From: an uncultured Eisenbergiella sp.
Lineage (GTDB): Bacteria > Bacillota > Clostridia > Lachnospirales > Lachnospiraceae
Length of the DNA: 46,711 nt
Direction of reading: 5' to 3'
Assembly (NCBI GenBank): GCA_947631815.1
Contig: CANRMT010000008.1
Location: 1-46,711 of the forward strand
The translations under genes and the position numbers were made by a program. Positions 8,336 to 16,104 of the stretch are shown piece by piece (within the stretch, counting starts at the first letter, position 1; each line of letters starts with the position of its first letter). A model generated the notes under the pieces. It had not been told where the DNA came from, did no database searches, and saw only the letters and a list, made by a program, of their open reading frames with translations.

Positions 8336-10897
8336 TCACTGTCCCGCCTTCAGGATATAACGTTCCAGCAGACGGGTCACTTCCTCCATATCGATGGGCT
8401 TGGCAGCGTGCGCGTTCATGCCGCACTCCAGGCACTGTTTGACATCGTCCGAAAAGGCGTCCGCGCTCATGGCGATGATGGGAACCGTCACAGCATCCGC
8501 CCGCTCCATCGCTCTGATCGCCCTGGTCGCCTCATAGCCCGTCATGATCGGCATCCGGATATCCATCAGGATGGCGTCATACCACCCGACGGGCGAATTC
8601 GCGAACAGCTCGGCGCAGACCTTCCCGTTTTCCGCCCGGTCGATCTCCAGCCCCAGCTCGGACAGCAGTTCCTGCGCGATCTCCCAGTTCAGATCGTTAT
8701 CCTCCGCCAGCAGGATCCTCTTTCCTTCCAGCTGCCGACCGCCGTTTTCTTTTCCGCCCTCCGACTGCTGCAGCTCCTGTCCGTCAAAGCCCCTCAGCCC
8801 GTAATACAGGCTGGAACGGAACAGCGGCTTGGAAATCACTCCCCGGATTCCCGCTGCCAGCGCCTGCTTCTCCAGCTCGCTCCAGTCGGCGGACGTGATG
8901 AGCAGAAGCACGCTCTCTTCCCCGCAGATCTTCCGGACCTGGCGGGCCGTCTCCAGGCCGTCGATCCCCGGCAGCTTCCAGTCCAGAAGGATGATCTGAT
9001 AATCCTCTCCCCTTGCGTGCCGCTCCTGCACCAGACGGACCGCGGATTCCCCGTCCAGCGCCCACTCCGCCCGGCATCCGATGGTCCCGAGCGTGGCAGC
9101 AGCGCTCTCGCACAGCATCTCGTCGTCATCGACCACCAGCACCTCCCAGGGCGGGAGCTGCATATCCGGTTCCTCGGTCACCGCCTTTTCCAGATCCAGC
9201 GCCACACGGAATTCCGTGCCGCGCCCCGGCTCGCTCTCCACCTCGATGGTCCCGTGCATGGCGTCTACGATATATTTGGTAATGGCCATTCCCAGACCGG
9301 TGCCCTCCGTCTTCTGGACCCGCCCGGTATCCTCTCTGGAAAAAGCGTCGAATATTTTCTTCTGAAATTCCTCCGTCATGCCGATGCCGGTATCCTTCAC
9401 GCAAAGATGGACCCGCACCCAGGCGTCTCCCCTCGGGGAATCCTCTTCAAAGCAGGTCACATGGATGCTCCCCTCCTCTGGCGTAAACTTGATGGCGTTG
9501 CCCAACAGATTCAGGAGGATCTGATTGAGGCGCACGCTGTCGCAGTATACGTGCTCCCAGGGGATGTTGTAGACATATACGTCAAACCGCTGCCGCCTGG
9601 CGTTGATCTGAGGCTGCACGATGTTGACCATGCTCTGCATGGTCTCCTGCAGAGAGATCTTTTCCATGTGGAGCGTCAGCTTTCCGCTCTCGATCTTGGA
9701 CATATCCAGGATGTCGTTGATCAGCCCCAGCAGATGACGGCTGGAGAGCGCGATCTTTTTCAGGCAGTTGCTGACCTGCTGCGGATTGTTGATGTTCGCG
9801 GTGGCGATGGCCGTCATGCCCACGATCCCGTTCATCGGGGTCCGGATATCGTGGCTCATATTGGACAAAAACTCGCTCTTCGCCTTGTTCGCATACTCCG
9901 CGGCCCGCCTCGCCTCTTCCAGCTCCCGGACATGCCTGCGCGTCAGGCTCAGATACCAGGAAAACACGATGATCAGGGCAATGAGGATCAGCACGCAGCT
10001 CATCACGGCCGACCAGCCCCACGCCTGCCCCAGCGCGTTCACCGTCTGATCCAGACGGCCGTAGGTGATGAACAGGAGCAGATACCAGTCGGAATAGGGC
10101 AGTCCCGTGCCGTACAGATACCGGCGCTCGCCTTCGATGACGAATTCGCTGGTATAGTTCTTCCCGGCCTCCATCGCCTTTTCCAGCTCTTCGATATACT
10201 GCACGCCGCTCATGCCTTTTACGTTGTCATAGCGGTCCATCACGCGCTGGAAATAGCTCGCATCGGAAATGCTGTCGTCATGAAGGATGAAGTTCCCGTC
10301 CCGGTCAATGATGAAATAATAGAGCATCTCATTGTCCGCATCCAGAGACAGGGTGTCGCTGATATAAGTGACCGGAAGGGCCGCCGTCAGGGCGACGCTC
10401 TCTTCCCCGTTCTCCATGGAATAGGCGGCAGGGATCCCCATGAGGACCAGCTCGTTTCCCAGCTCATCCTTGCCCACCGCCATCTTCTCTTCCCCGTCCC
10501 GCAGGGACTGCATGAAGGAATCCACGTCCTCCGCCTGCATCTGGCTGCCGTAAAGCATCTCAAACGTGCCGTCCTGCGCGCAGAGTGCCAGATGATCGAA
10601 GCCTCTGGCACGGGCATTGTAGCTCAGCGCCACCCGCACGGAATCCTGATTCTGATTCCCGCCGGGCGGAACCGAATCCACCAGCGCGCCCACCTGGGAA
10701 AGCCTAAGCTCGATCGTGGTGCCGAAATGCTTGGCCGCCTGCTCACTCATGCCTTCCATATAGATCTCGCCCAGCTCTCCGATGGCCTCCGCACTTCTTT
10801 TATTCATGCGCCGGACCAGGAAGGAAAAATCCAGAATGCACAAAACCGATATGCAGATGACGCTTATGATCAAAAAGCGGGCAGTCCTGTTCTTCAT
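8336..10897 (-). CDS. Hybrid sensor histidine kinase with two receiver domains
   Basis: Signal-transduction protein of 853 residues. Order of parts: membrane helix about 7-27; an outside sensor region to about 300, with Cache-like features such as YYFIIDRDGNFILHDD; second membrane helix about 300-322; phosphoacceptor domain with SNMSHDIRTPMNG; ATPase domain with GTGLGMAIT; receiver 1 with Asp in LLDWKLPGIDG; receiver 2 with Asp in LMDIRMPIMTG and KPID. There is no DNA-binding output domain, so the signal must pass to another protein or phosphotransfer partner. The start has AAGGGAG nine bases upstream. The sugar-binding lipoprotein gene follows and is probably co-transcribed. Confidence 0.93.
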   Translation of the reverse strand: MKNRTARFLIISVICISVLCILDFSFLVRRMNKRSAEAIGELGEIYMEGMSEQAAKHFGTTIELRLSQVGALVDSVPPGGNQNQDSVRVALSYNARARGFDHLALCAQDGTFEMLYGSQMQAEDVDSFMQSLRDGEEKMAVGKDELGNELVLMGIPAAYSMENGEESVALTAALPVTYISDTLSLDADNEMLYYFIIDRDGNFILHDDSISDASYFQRVMDRYDNVKGMSGVQYIEELEKAMEAGKNYTSEFVIEGERRYLYGTGLPYSDWYLLLFITYGRLDQTVNALGQAWGWSAVMSCVLILIALIIVFSWYLSLTRRHVRELEEARRAAEYANKAKSEFLSNMSHDIRTPMNGIVGMTAIATANINNPQQVSNCLKKIALSSRHLLGLINDILDMSKIESGKLTLHMEKISLQETMQSMVNIVQPQINARRQRFDVYVYNIPWEHVYCDSVRLNQILLNLLGNAIKFTPEEGSIHVTCFEEDSPRGDAWVRVHLCVKDTGIGMTEEFQKKIFDAFSREDTGRVQKTEGTGLGMAITKYIVDAMHGTIEVESEPGRGTEFRVALDLEKAVTEEPDMQLPPWEVLVVDDDEMLCESAAATLGTIGCRAEWALDGESAVRLVQERHARGEDYQIILLDWKLPGIDGLETARQVRKICGEESVLLLITSADWSELEKQALAAGIRGVISKPLFRSSLYYGLRGFDGQELQQSEGGKENGGRQLEGKRILLAEDNDLNWEIAQELLSELGLEIDRAENGKVCAELFANSPVGWYDAILMDIRMPIMTGYEATRAIRAMERADAVTVPIIAMSADAFSDDVKQCLECGMNAHAAKPIDMEEVTRLLERYILKAGQ

Positions 10898-11011
10898 GAA
10901 GCGATTCTCCCTTCATTTTCATCCGACAACAGCATACCATACTCCGGTGAAAAAGTAAAATCCCCCGCCGAAAAAAAGCCCGCGCCGCCCCGGAAATGTC
11001 CCGGAAAAAGC

Positions 11012-11192
11012 CGTCAGAAAATACCACCCGCTGTCGGGATGCATTCCTTTTCCGGACACGCTCGCGCTCGAGAAAAACGCAGCGGTTCTAAGCTCAGCGG
11101 CGTCCTTACGGACTTGCTTCGCTAAGAACCGGCGTTTTTCTGACGGTCCGGGAAAATGGAATGCACCCCGACAGCGGGTGGTATTTTCTGAC
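11012..11192. terminator. Long palindrome carrying the 120-bp core (copy B)
   Basis: Arms that start GTCAGAAAATACCACCCGCT on the left and mirror it on the right (about 29 bases, one mismatch) enclose the 120-bp element at 11043-11162. On the minus strand it is the second hairpin downstream of the oligogalacturonate lyase gene. The arms differ completely from those of copy A at 6705-6908. A 14-base tail of the right arm is repeated directly at 11193-11206. Confidence 0.65.
11043..11162 (-). repeat. 120-bp repeated element, copy B
   Basis: Reverse complement of copy A (6747-6866) with two substitutions. One is in the outer stem (CCGTCAG against CCGTTAG) and the other in the central mini-hairpin loop (GTAAGG against GTCAGG). 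Such close identity in non-coding DNA 4.3 kb apart points to recent spread or to strong constraint. Confidence 0.8.
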
Positions 11193-11206
11193 TGGTATTT
11201 TCTGAC
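11179..11206. repeat. Tandem 14-base direct repeat beside copy B
   Basis: TGGTATTTTCTGAC occurs twice in a row at 11179-11192 and 11193-11206. The first copy is the end of the palindrome arm. It may be a duplicated piece from insertion or slippage. Confidence 0.6.
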
Positions 11207-11226
11207 GACTCTTTCCGGTGCGGGCT

Positions 11227-11270
11227 GATTCCGAACGAAAGGTTCCGATCGGGACCTTTCGTTCGGAATC
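11227..11270. terminator. Hairpin after the oligogalacturonate lyase gene
   Basis: Arms of 20 bases (GATTCCGAACGAAAGGTTCC and its complement, one mismatch) flank GATC. The hairpin lies seven bases after the stop codon at 11277. No T tract follows on the minus strand, while TTTT follows on the plus strand. Confidence 0.55.
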
Positions 11271-11276
11271 TTTTGT

Positions 11277-12419
11277 TCACAGTTTGGGAAGTGCCTGTAC
11301 GTCCTCCGGCACATCCGCCAGGTAGAGCTGGCAGTAGCCGCTCACGTCGCTGTTGTAGAGCACCTGGCGTCCGTCCGCCGTGAAACGTGGATGCGGATGA
11401 TGGCTGCCGAAGAAGAAGCTGCCGTCGTGCATGCAAAGCACCCGGGCCTCGTCAAAGTCCTTGCCGTTGTAGCGGTAGAGCTTGATCGTATTGCCCGAGT
11501 CGCTGACGATCAGATTGAAGTCATTGGAATGGATGTGGTCCGGGCTGGGGAAGGGCACGCAGGGAGCTTCCTTCGCATTTTTCCCGTCATAGTCCACCAC
11601 GCCGAACCAGGAGCCTTCGCCTGGCCTGTGGACCTGATATCCCACATGTACGCCGTCTGCGAACCAGTATTCGTGGCCGATCATCTCGCCGTCCGTCTGA
11701 CGGGGCCTCAGCCTGATCGGCTGGCAGGTCGTTGTATCCATGCACCAGATCCGATGATCCACCAGATTCCAGGGGCCTTCATGGCAGAAGGTCAGAAGCC
11801 CCGGCTGTGTCGTAGACGGGTTCACGTGGCCGATCCAGCAGTTTTCCTGCCACATCGTCTCCGCCCCGCCGTTCTCCGTGTCGATGCGGATGATGCGGCA
11901 GTCCGGATCGGCCCGGAAGGTTTCCTCCATGCCGATATAGCTGGCGCTTAAGTTGGCATAGACGCGGTCGGAAAGATCCTCCATCAAAACGGCATAAGTA
12001 TATTTGCCGTCGGCGTCCACCAGCCCGCCGTGCAGATTGAAACCGGCCTGGGGTTCATAGAGGAAGCGGCTCTCCAGCGTCAGCAGATCCAGGGCGTAGA
12101 TCTTGTTCCCCACCGTATAGTAGATCTCCGGGCGCTTGGGATTCACATCGTTGGTGAAATGGGGCGTCACCCCGCTGCCCGCCGGGAAATCCGTCAGGCG
12201 GCTGATCTCTCCGCTCTCGATCTCGACGGAAAACAGGTTGGAGGCGTTCTGCCGGTCCCCGCAGAACAGCAATCTGCGGCCGCCGTCCCACCAGCCGTTG
12301 TTGGTAAAATACGCATGGTTGCTATGTCCCAGATAGGCGGTCAGCTGTGTGACCTTCACGCCGGATATCCTGTCCCTGTACGTTCTCTTTTCCGGCGCGT
12401 ACACTTCATATGCCTTCAT
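11277..12419 (-). CDS. Oligogalacturonate lyase-family protein (PL22-like)
   Basis: Protein of 380 residues resembling oligogalacturonate lyases, which split short pectin oligomers by beta-elimination in the cytoplasm. It has repeated beta-propeller-type stretches, with early LTAYLGHSNHAYFTNNGW, central VNPSTTQPGLLTFCHEGPW and a late histidine cluster GSHHPHPRFTADG that matches the metal-binding region of the family. The start MKAYEVYAPEKRTY at 12419 has GGGAGGG seven bases upstream; the longer frame to 12506 does not. No signal peptide is visible. Its place beside the sugar-sensing genes fits a pectin role. The exact substrate is inferred. Confidence 0.85.
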   Translation of the reverse strand: MKAYEVYAPEKRTYRDRISGVKVTQLTAYLGHSNHAYFTNNGWWDGGRRLLFCGDRQNASNLFSVEIESGEISRLTDFPAGSGVTPHFTNDVNPKRPEIYYTVGNKIYALDLLTLESRFLYEPQAGFNLHGGLVDADGKYTYAVLMEDLSDRVYANLSASYIGMEETFRADPDCRIIRIDTENGGAETMWQENCWIGHVNPSTTQPGLLTFCHEGPWNLVDHRIWCMDTTTCQPIRLRPRQTDGEMIGHEYWFADGVHVGYQVHRPGEGSWFGVVDYDGKNAKEAPCVPFPSPDHIHSNDFNLIVSDSGNTIKLYRYNGKDFDEARVLCMHDGSFFFGSHHPHPRFTADGRQVLYNSDVSGYCQLYLADVPEDVQALPKL

Positions 12420-12512
12420 TTTGATCCCTCCCTGCCCGATGAAACGGGCTGTGCACTCTGTCCTCGCCTGCGCGGCTGTTGTCGAACGGATCCCACTTTG
12501 TTTCATCCCAAA

Positions 12513-12980
12513 TTATGTATGCTTTAAATGAGATCTGCACACACATGTACTGTTATCTCCATGATCATCATCATACCACAATATATTGAAAACTCTTCCT
12601 GTCATGTAGCCGTAAAGTCTATGATTGCCGCTTACTCTCAAAGATATCAGCGACTCTGCTTCTATATATCTCGCCGCTAATCTGTCCTGCGCTGCCTTAT
12701 TCAAATCATCTAAATCTAACGAATGATTCTGTTTCTTGTCACGAATTAATATTTCGCTCCAGGTTTGCGTTTCTAATGCTTTTAATCTTGGAAATATCTC
12801 TGTCCAAAACATCTTCCCAATATGCTCTTGGGAGAACGCCCATATCTCCTGATCAGAGTTTGCAAAAGCCCATGCAGGATTTTCTGAATAGTATCGCTCA
12901 GGATTTCCACCCTGAGCGATAAATTTTCCACACGGATTTTCTTTTTGCTTTACTTCTTTTTTTCGCTTAGAGACCGCCAT
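12513..12980 (-). CDS. Probable toxin of a Panacea-type toxin-antitoxin pair
   Basis: Protein of 155 residues, AT-rich and unlike its neighbours in base composition. I do not recognise a named toxin fold with certainty. Visible features are a basic N-terminus (KRKKEVKQKE), a middle part WTEIFPRLKALETQTWSEI, and a C-terminal block with LRVSGNHRLYGYM, FNILWYDDDHGD and a cysteine pair. The start overlaps the end of the Panacea-domain gene by 14 bases, the usual coupling of antitoxin and toxin genes. An RNA-cleaving or ribosome-directed toxin is possible but unproven. Confidence 0.65.
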   Translation of the reverse strand: MAVSKRKKEVKQKENPCGKFIAQGGNPERYYSENPAWAFANSDQEIWAFSQEHIGKMFWTEIFPRLKALETQTWSEILIRDKKQNHSLDLDDLNKAAQDRLAARYIEAESLISLRVSGNHRLYGYMTGRVFNILWYDDDHGDNSTCVCRSHLKHT

Positions 12981-13398
12981 AATATAATGCCATACTTTCC
13001 TTTGTGATCACATTCGAACAGCCTGCACCGGCCGGAACGCCTTCTCTCGCTTTAATCCATGGATCTTCCATATGTGTCAGTTGACTGAGCCACTGAGCAT
13101 TATGGCTGCCATAGTGATCTAATACCCTATCAATGGTATCCTTTTGATTTTCAGACAGATCTCCGTCACCGCCAGTTTCGTCACCGGCACTCACTTTATA
13201 TTTACCCTTTGTTTTAAAAAAAAGTTCCGGACATACCGGACCATTGGCCCACGCCTGGAAATCCTCTTCAAATAAAGGCGATTCATCCCAAACAAGAGAC
13301 CATGCTTGAGAATAATAGCACAGTTTCTGAAGTTTCATGGTTGACATAGAACCATATCTTTCCAGAATATATTTTGCCGTATTAAATATATTTGCCAT
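12967..13398 (-). CDS. Panacea/SocA-domain antitoxin-like protein
   Basis: Protein of 143 residues with the DUF4065 (SocA/Panacea) pattern: ANIFNTAKYILERYG, MKLQKLCYYSQAWSLVW and FQAWANGPVCPELF, which are hallmarks of the domain. In known systems this domain neutralises many unrelated toxins encoded next to it, and in SocAB it acts as a proteolytic adaptor. It is the first gene of the pair, with GGGAGGG before the ATG, and overlaps the downstream gene. GC content is lower than the flanking chromosome, which suggests gene transfer. Confidence 0.88.
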   Translation of the reverse strand: MANIFNTAKYILERYGSMSTMKLQKLCYYSQAWSLVWDESPLFEEDFQAWANGPVCPELFFKTKGKYKVSAGDETGGDGDLSENQKDTIDRVLDHYGSHNAQWLSQLTHMEDPWIKAREGVPAGAGCSNVITKESMALYYGGL

Positions 13399-13624
13399 TT
13401 TTCGCCCTCCCTTCTACACATAATATAACACGGATCAAACTATATGAACAGCAGGTAAATTGTGAAAATTTTCTGAAGGCAGCTTTCGAGCCATAACGCT
13501 CGATCCTCTCCTATTTCTTCGTTGTCCCGACTCCTTCATAAGTCACCGACTGCCTACCGAAGCGGATCTTTATCTCGTTTTCTTTTGAACTTCTCCGATT
13601 TTTCTCCGGTTACATTTACACCAC
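13399..13624. other. Intergenic region before the toxin-antitoxin pair
   Basis: About 226 bases between the M56 protein gene and the Panacea pair, both on the minus strand. It should hold the pair's promoter; TATATT (minus strand, near 13420) is a plausible -10 box but the -35 is weak. No gene or clear terminator was seen. Confidence 0.35.
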
Positions 13625-15625
13625 TTAATGGGAGGTGAAAAATCCCTGTCCGGTGTCCGTATTGCAGAGGCCGTAACAGGAGAGCGTCTGCAAAGTACCC
13701 GCTCTCCACAGATATTCGTCCGGCCACCAGCTGCGGAATTCCTCCTTCAGCGCGTCCGCCGGTGTTTCCGGCACGTAGAGGGCGAAGTCCTCTCCGCCCT
13801 CCAGGCCGTAGGGCTCCGCCGAGATATAACGGATCTCATCCTCGATCCACTCCCTTCCCGGCTCGTCATAGTCCAGCGCTTCCAGCTTCATGACGTATGT
13901 GTGGTCCGTCAGCTTCGTCATCTCTCCGAAGCGGCCCGTGAACTCGCAGACGTAGCTCGTGCCGCGCGGATAACCGGGGCCCGCATCGTTTTCCCCGTCC
14001 TCATAAATGCCTTCGAAGGAGCCGTCCGGATACAGGGTCAGCGTGGTGCCCCAGCCTCCCGCGCCGCTGGCGAACAGGAACTCCAGGGGCTGTCCGTCCG
14101 CAAACGGCACGCTGACGTCCTCCGGCTCGGGCGCCGTTTCATAGATCTCGGCCGGGTCGAAATGCACCGGGTAGATCTGCGGGACCTCCGTTGCCGCCAC
14201 AGGCCCGATCACGATGTCGCCCTGCTCACTGGTAAAGAGAAGGGTGCTGTTTTCCAGCATCCGGTTGGTCCGCTCCGCGAATCCCCGCAGCTCGCTGTTC
14301 ATCTCCGCCGGAAGCTGGAACTCTACATCCATGGCATCCGCCTCCCGCTGGCCGCCGCCCTCCAGAGAAAACATCGTCCATCTGTAACTGCCCATTCCCT
14401 GAAACATGGCGGGCTGATACCGGATCAGATAGTCCTCTCCGTCTTCCTCACAGACGAGGACCGTGTTCCAGGCGGTATGCGCGGAAGCGGCCTGCGTGCT
14501 CCAGAGCACGGCCCCGTCCGCCTTTTCCACGGAAATCTCATACACCATTTCGTCCTGCCGGATCCGAACGGTCTCGTTCTCCCCGTCATGGTCCAGATCC
14601 GCCTCCGACCAGACCAGAAGATCTTCCGACGAAGCGCCGTCCATTCCCGCCGCCTGCTCCGATGCGTTTCCGTCCTCCCGCACCGGATCCGTCATGAGGC
14701 AGACCGCCGTCACCGCGGCTGCCGCACAGGCGAGCACGACGACCCAGAACGCCGGTTTCCTGTAGTCCATCACCCGTTTTACCCGCGCCTTCACGCCTTC
14801 CTCGCCGAACGCCAACGGTCCGGCCGCGAAACGCCCGGTGCGGACGCTGCAGTTGAGCAGCGCCGTGGAATACGCCCGGCGTTCCTTCCGGTTCATAGCC
14901 CGGATCACCTTTTCATCGCAGGCCGCCTCGATGTCCCGGCAGAACGCCGCGTAGGCGATCCAGAGCAGCGGATCGAACCAGTACACGGCCAGAAGGACGA
15001 AACCAAACGGCTTCCACCAGTGGTCCCCCCGGCGGATATGCGCCCTTTCATGGGCGAGAATATAGGGCAGGTCGGCCTCCGCCGCCGCATAGGGCAGATA
15101 AATGACAGGCCGGAAGAATCCCAGCACGAAGGGAGAGTCGATCCGATCACTCTGCCGGATGTTCCCCATAAGGCGCGTGGCCGCGGCGAGTCTGCGCCTC
15201 AGCAAAAGATAACTGATCAGCGCATACAAAAGCATCGCCGCAGCGCCTGCCGCCCAGACCAGGCTGAGCCGGTCGATGCCGACGCGAAGCGCCGGTCCCT
15301 CCTCCGCCTCCTGCCGGACAGACGGCCCTTCCGCATCCGCCGGAGCAGCAGTCCCGCCGGGGCCCCGCTCTCCGTCCGGCTCTGTCACAGTCCCAGACGT
15401 TTCCGGATAGACCGCCTCCACCGGAAGCGGCCGGGCGTTTGGCACCAGGCTCAGCGGACTCTCCAACGATATCGGGCAGATCAGGCGCAGCGCCGCCAGC
15501 CCCCAGAGAAGGCAAAAGATCCACCTGGGCGCCCTTCGAAACAGTGCCCGCAACAGAAAGACCGCCAGCACCAGCCAGCCGGACGCAATGCTCAGATTGA
15601 CCAGCTTCAGAAAAAAAGCTCCCAT
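13625..15625 (-). CDS. M56-family metallopeptidase (BlaR1/MecR1-like antirepressor)
   Basis: Membrane protein of 666 residues. The N-terminal half has four hydrophobic segments and a zinc-protease motif HERAH in ILAHERAHIRRGDHWW, as in BlaR1/MecR1, which cut the paired BlaI repressor after sensing a signal. After a last membrane segment near residue 300 comes an outside domain of about 350 residues. It contains a calcium-loop-like DLDHDGENETV and no penicillin-binding SxxK domain that I can see, so the signal need not be a beta-lactam. It starts 12 bases after the BlaI-like gene with a GGAGG site. The C-terminal tail lacks family features. Confidence 0.88.
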   Translation of the reverse strand: MGAFFLKLVNLSIASGWLVLAVFLLRALFRRAPRWIFCLLWGLAALRLICPISLESPLSLVPNARPLPVEAVYPETSGTVTEPDGERGPGGTAAPADAEGPSVRQEAEEGPALRVGIDRLSLVWAAGAAAMLLYALISYLLLRRRLAAATRLMGNIRQSDRIDSPFVLGFFRPVIYLPYAAAEADLPYILAHERAHIRRGDHWWKPFGFVLLAVYWFDPLLWIAYAAFCRDIEAACDEKVIRAMNRKERRAYSTALLNCSVRTGRFAAGPLAFGEEGVKARVKRVMDYRKPAFWVVVLACAAAAVTAVCLMTDPVREDGNASEQAAGMDGASSEDLLVWSEADLDHDGENETVRIRQDEMVYEISVEKADGAVLWSTQAASAHTAWNTVLVCEEDGEDYLIRYQPAMFQGMGSYRWTMFSLEGGGQREADAMDVEFQLPAEMNSELRGFAERTNRMLENSTLLFTSEQGDIVIGPVAATEVPQIYPVHFDPAEIYETAPEPEDVSVPFADGQPLEFLFASGAGGWGTTLTLYPDGSFEGIYEDGENDAGPGYPRGTSYVCEFTGRFGEMTKLTDHTYVMKLEALDYDEPGREWIEDEIRYISAEPYGLEGGEDFALYVPETPADALKEEFRSWWPDEYLWRAGTLQTLSCYGLCNTDTGQGFFTSH

Positions 15626-15637
15626 CCTCCGCCCTCC

Positions 15638-15988
15638 TCACTTCTCGATGATGCGCCGGATCTCTTCGATCTCCTCCGCAGACAGCGACTGCCGCCGGGC
15701 GAAGGCCGCCAGAAAGGCTGGCAGCGAACCCTCAAAGGTTTTTTCCATCATCTCGTCCATCTGCGCCACCTGGATCTCCTCCTTGCTGATCAGGGACGTA
15801 ACGACGGCATTCTCATTCTTCACCACGCCCCGGTCGCTCAGACGCTTGATGACCGTGTAGGTGGTAGTCCTGCTCCAGCCCAGCTCCTCCCGGCAGAGTC
15901 CGGCGAGCCGCGCGCTGCTCACCGGCTCATGCTTCCAGAGGATCAGGCAGAACCGGTATTCGCTTTCAAACACTTTCGGTGTCGGCAT
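15638..15988 (-). CDS. BlaI/MecI-family repressor
   Basis: Winged-helix repressor of 116 residues. The pattern ILWKHEPVSSARLAG, TTTYTVIKRLSDRGVV and a C-terminal dimer helix rich in Glu and Ile fit BlaI/MecI. Such proteins bind palindromes as dimers and are cut by the M56 protein encoded next. Two near-identical palindromes lie just upstream of the gene, so it almost certainly controls itself and the M56 gene. The start has AGGAGG six bases away. Confidence 0.93.
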   Translation of the reverse strand: MPTPKVFESEYRFCLILWKHEPVSSARLAGLCREELGWSRTTTYTVIKRLSDRGVVKNENAVVTSLISKEEIQVAQMDEMMEKTFEGSLPAFLAAFARRQSLSAEEIEEIRRIIEK

Positions 15989-16000
15989 AAAAAACCTCCT

Positions 16001-16054
16001 GTCTAATGCATTAGACTATATATGCAGTCTAACGCATTAGACAGGAGCTGTCAA
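16001..16054 (-). promoter_or_regulatory. BlaI-type promoter with two operators
   Basis: Operators GTCTAATGCATTAGAC (16001-16016) and GTCTAACGCATTAGAC (16027-16042) are spaced 26 bases centre to centre. On the minus strand a perfect TTGACA (16049-16054) is followed after 17 bases by TAGACT (16026-16031), so the -10 box lies inside the upstream operator and the second operator covers the start of transcription. Confidence 0.8.
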
Positions 16055-16104
16055 GAGGTTTCTCCATCTTTCAAAGGGCGGCGGGACCATTTCTTTTTAA
16101 AATC

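Noticed and set aside
8264-11125. A 953-residue plus-strand frame opposite the hybrid kinase
   Set aside because: It is antisense to a clear kinase with full motifs, rich in Arg/His/Pro, and shows no domain; long antisense frames are common in GC-rich genes.
13628-16006. A 792-residue plus-strand frame opposite the M56 and BlaI-like genes
   Set aside because: Same reason: no motifs, unusual composition, and it crosses two real genes on the other strand.
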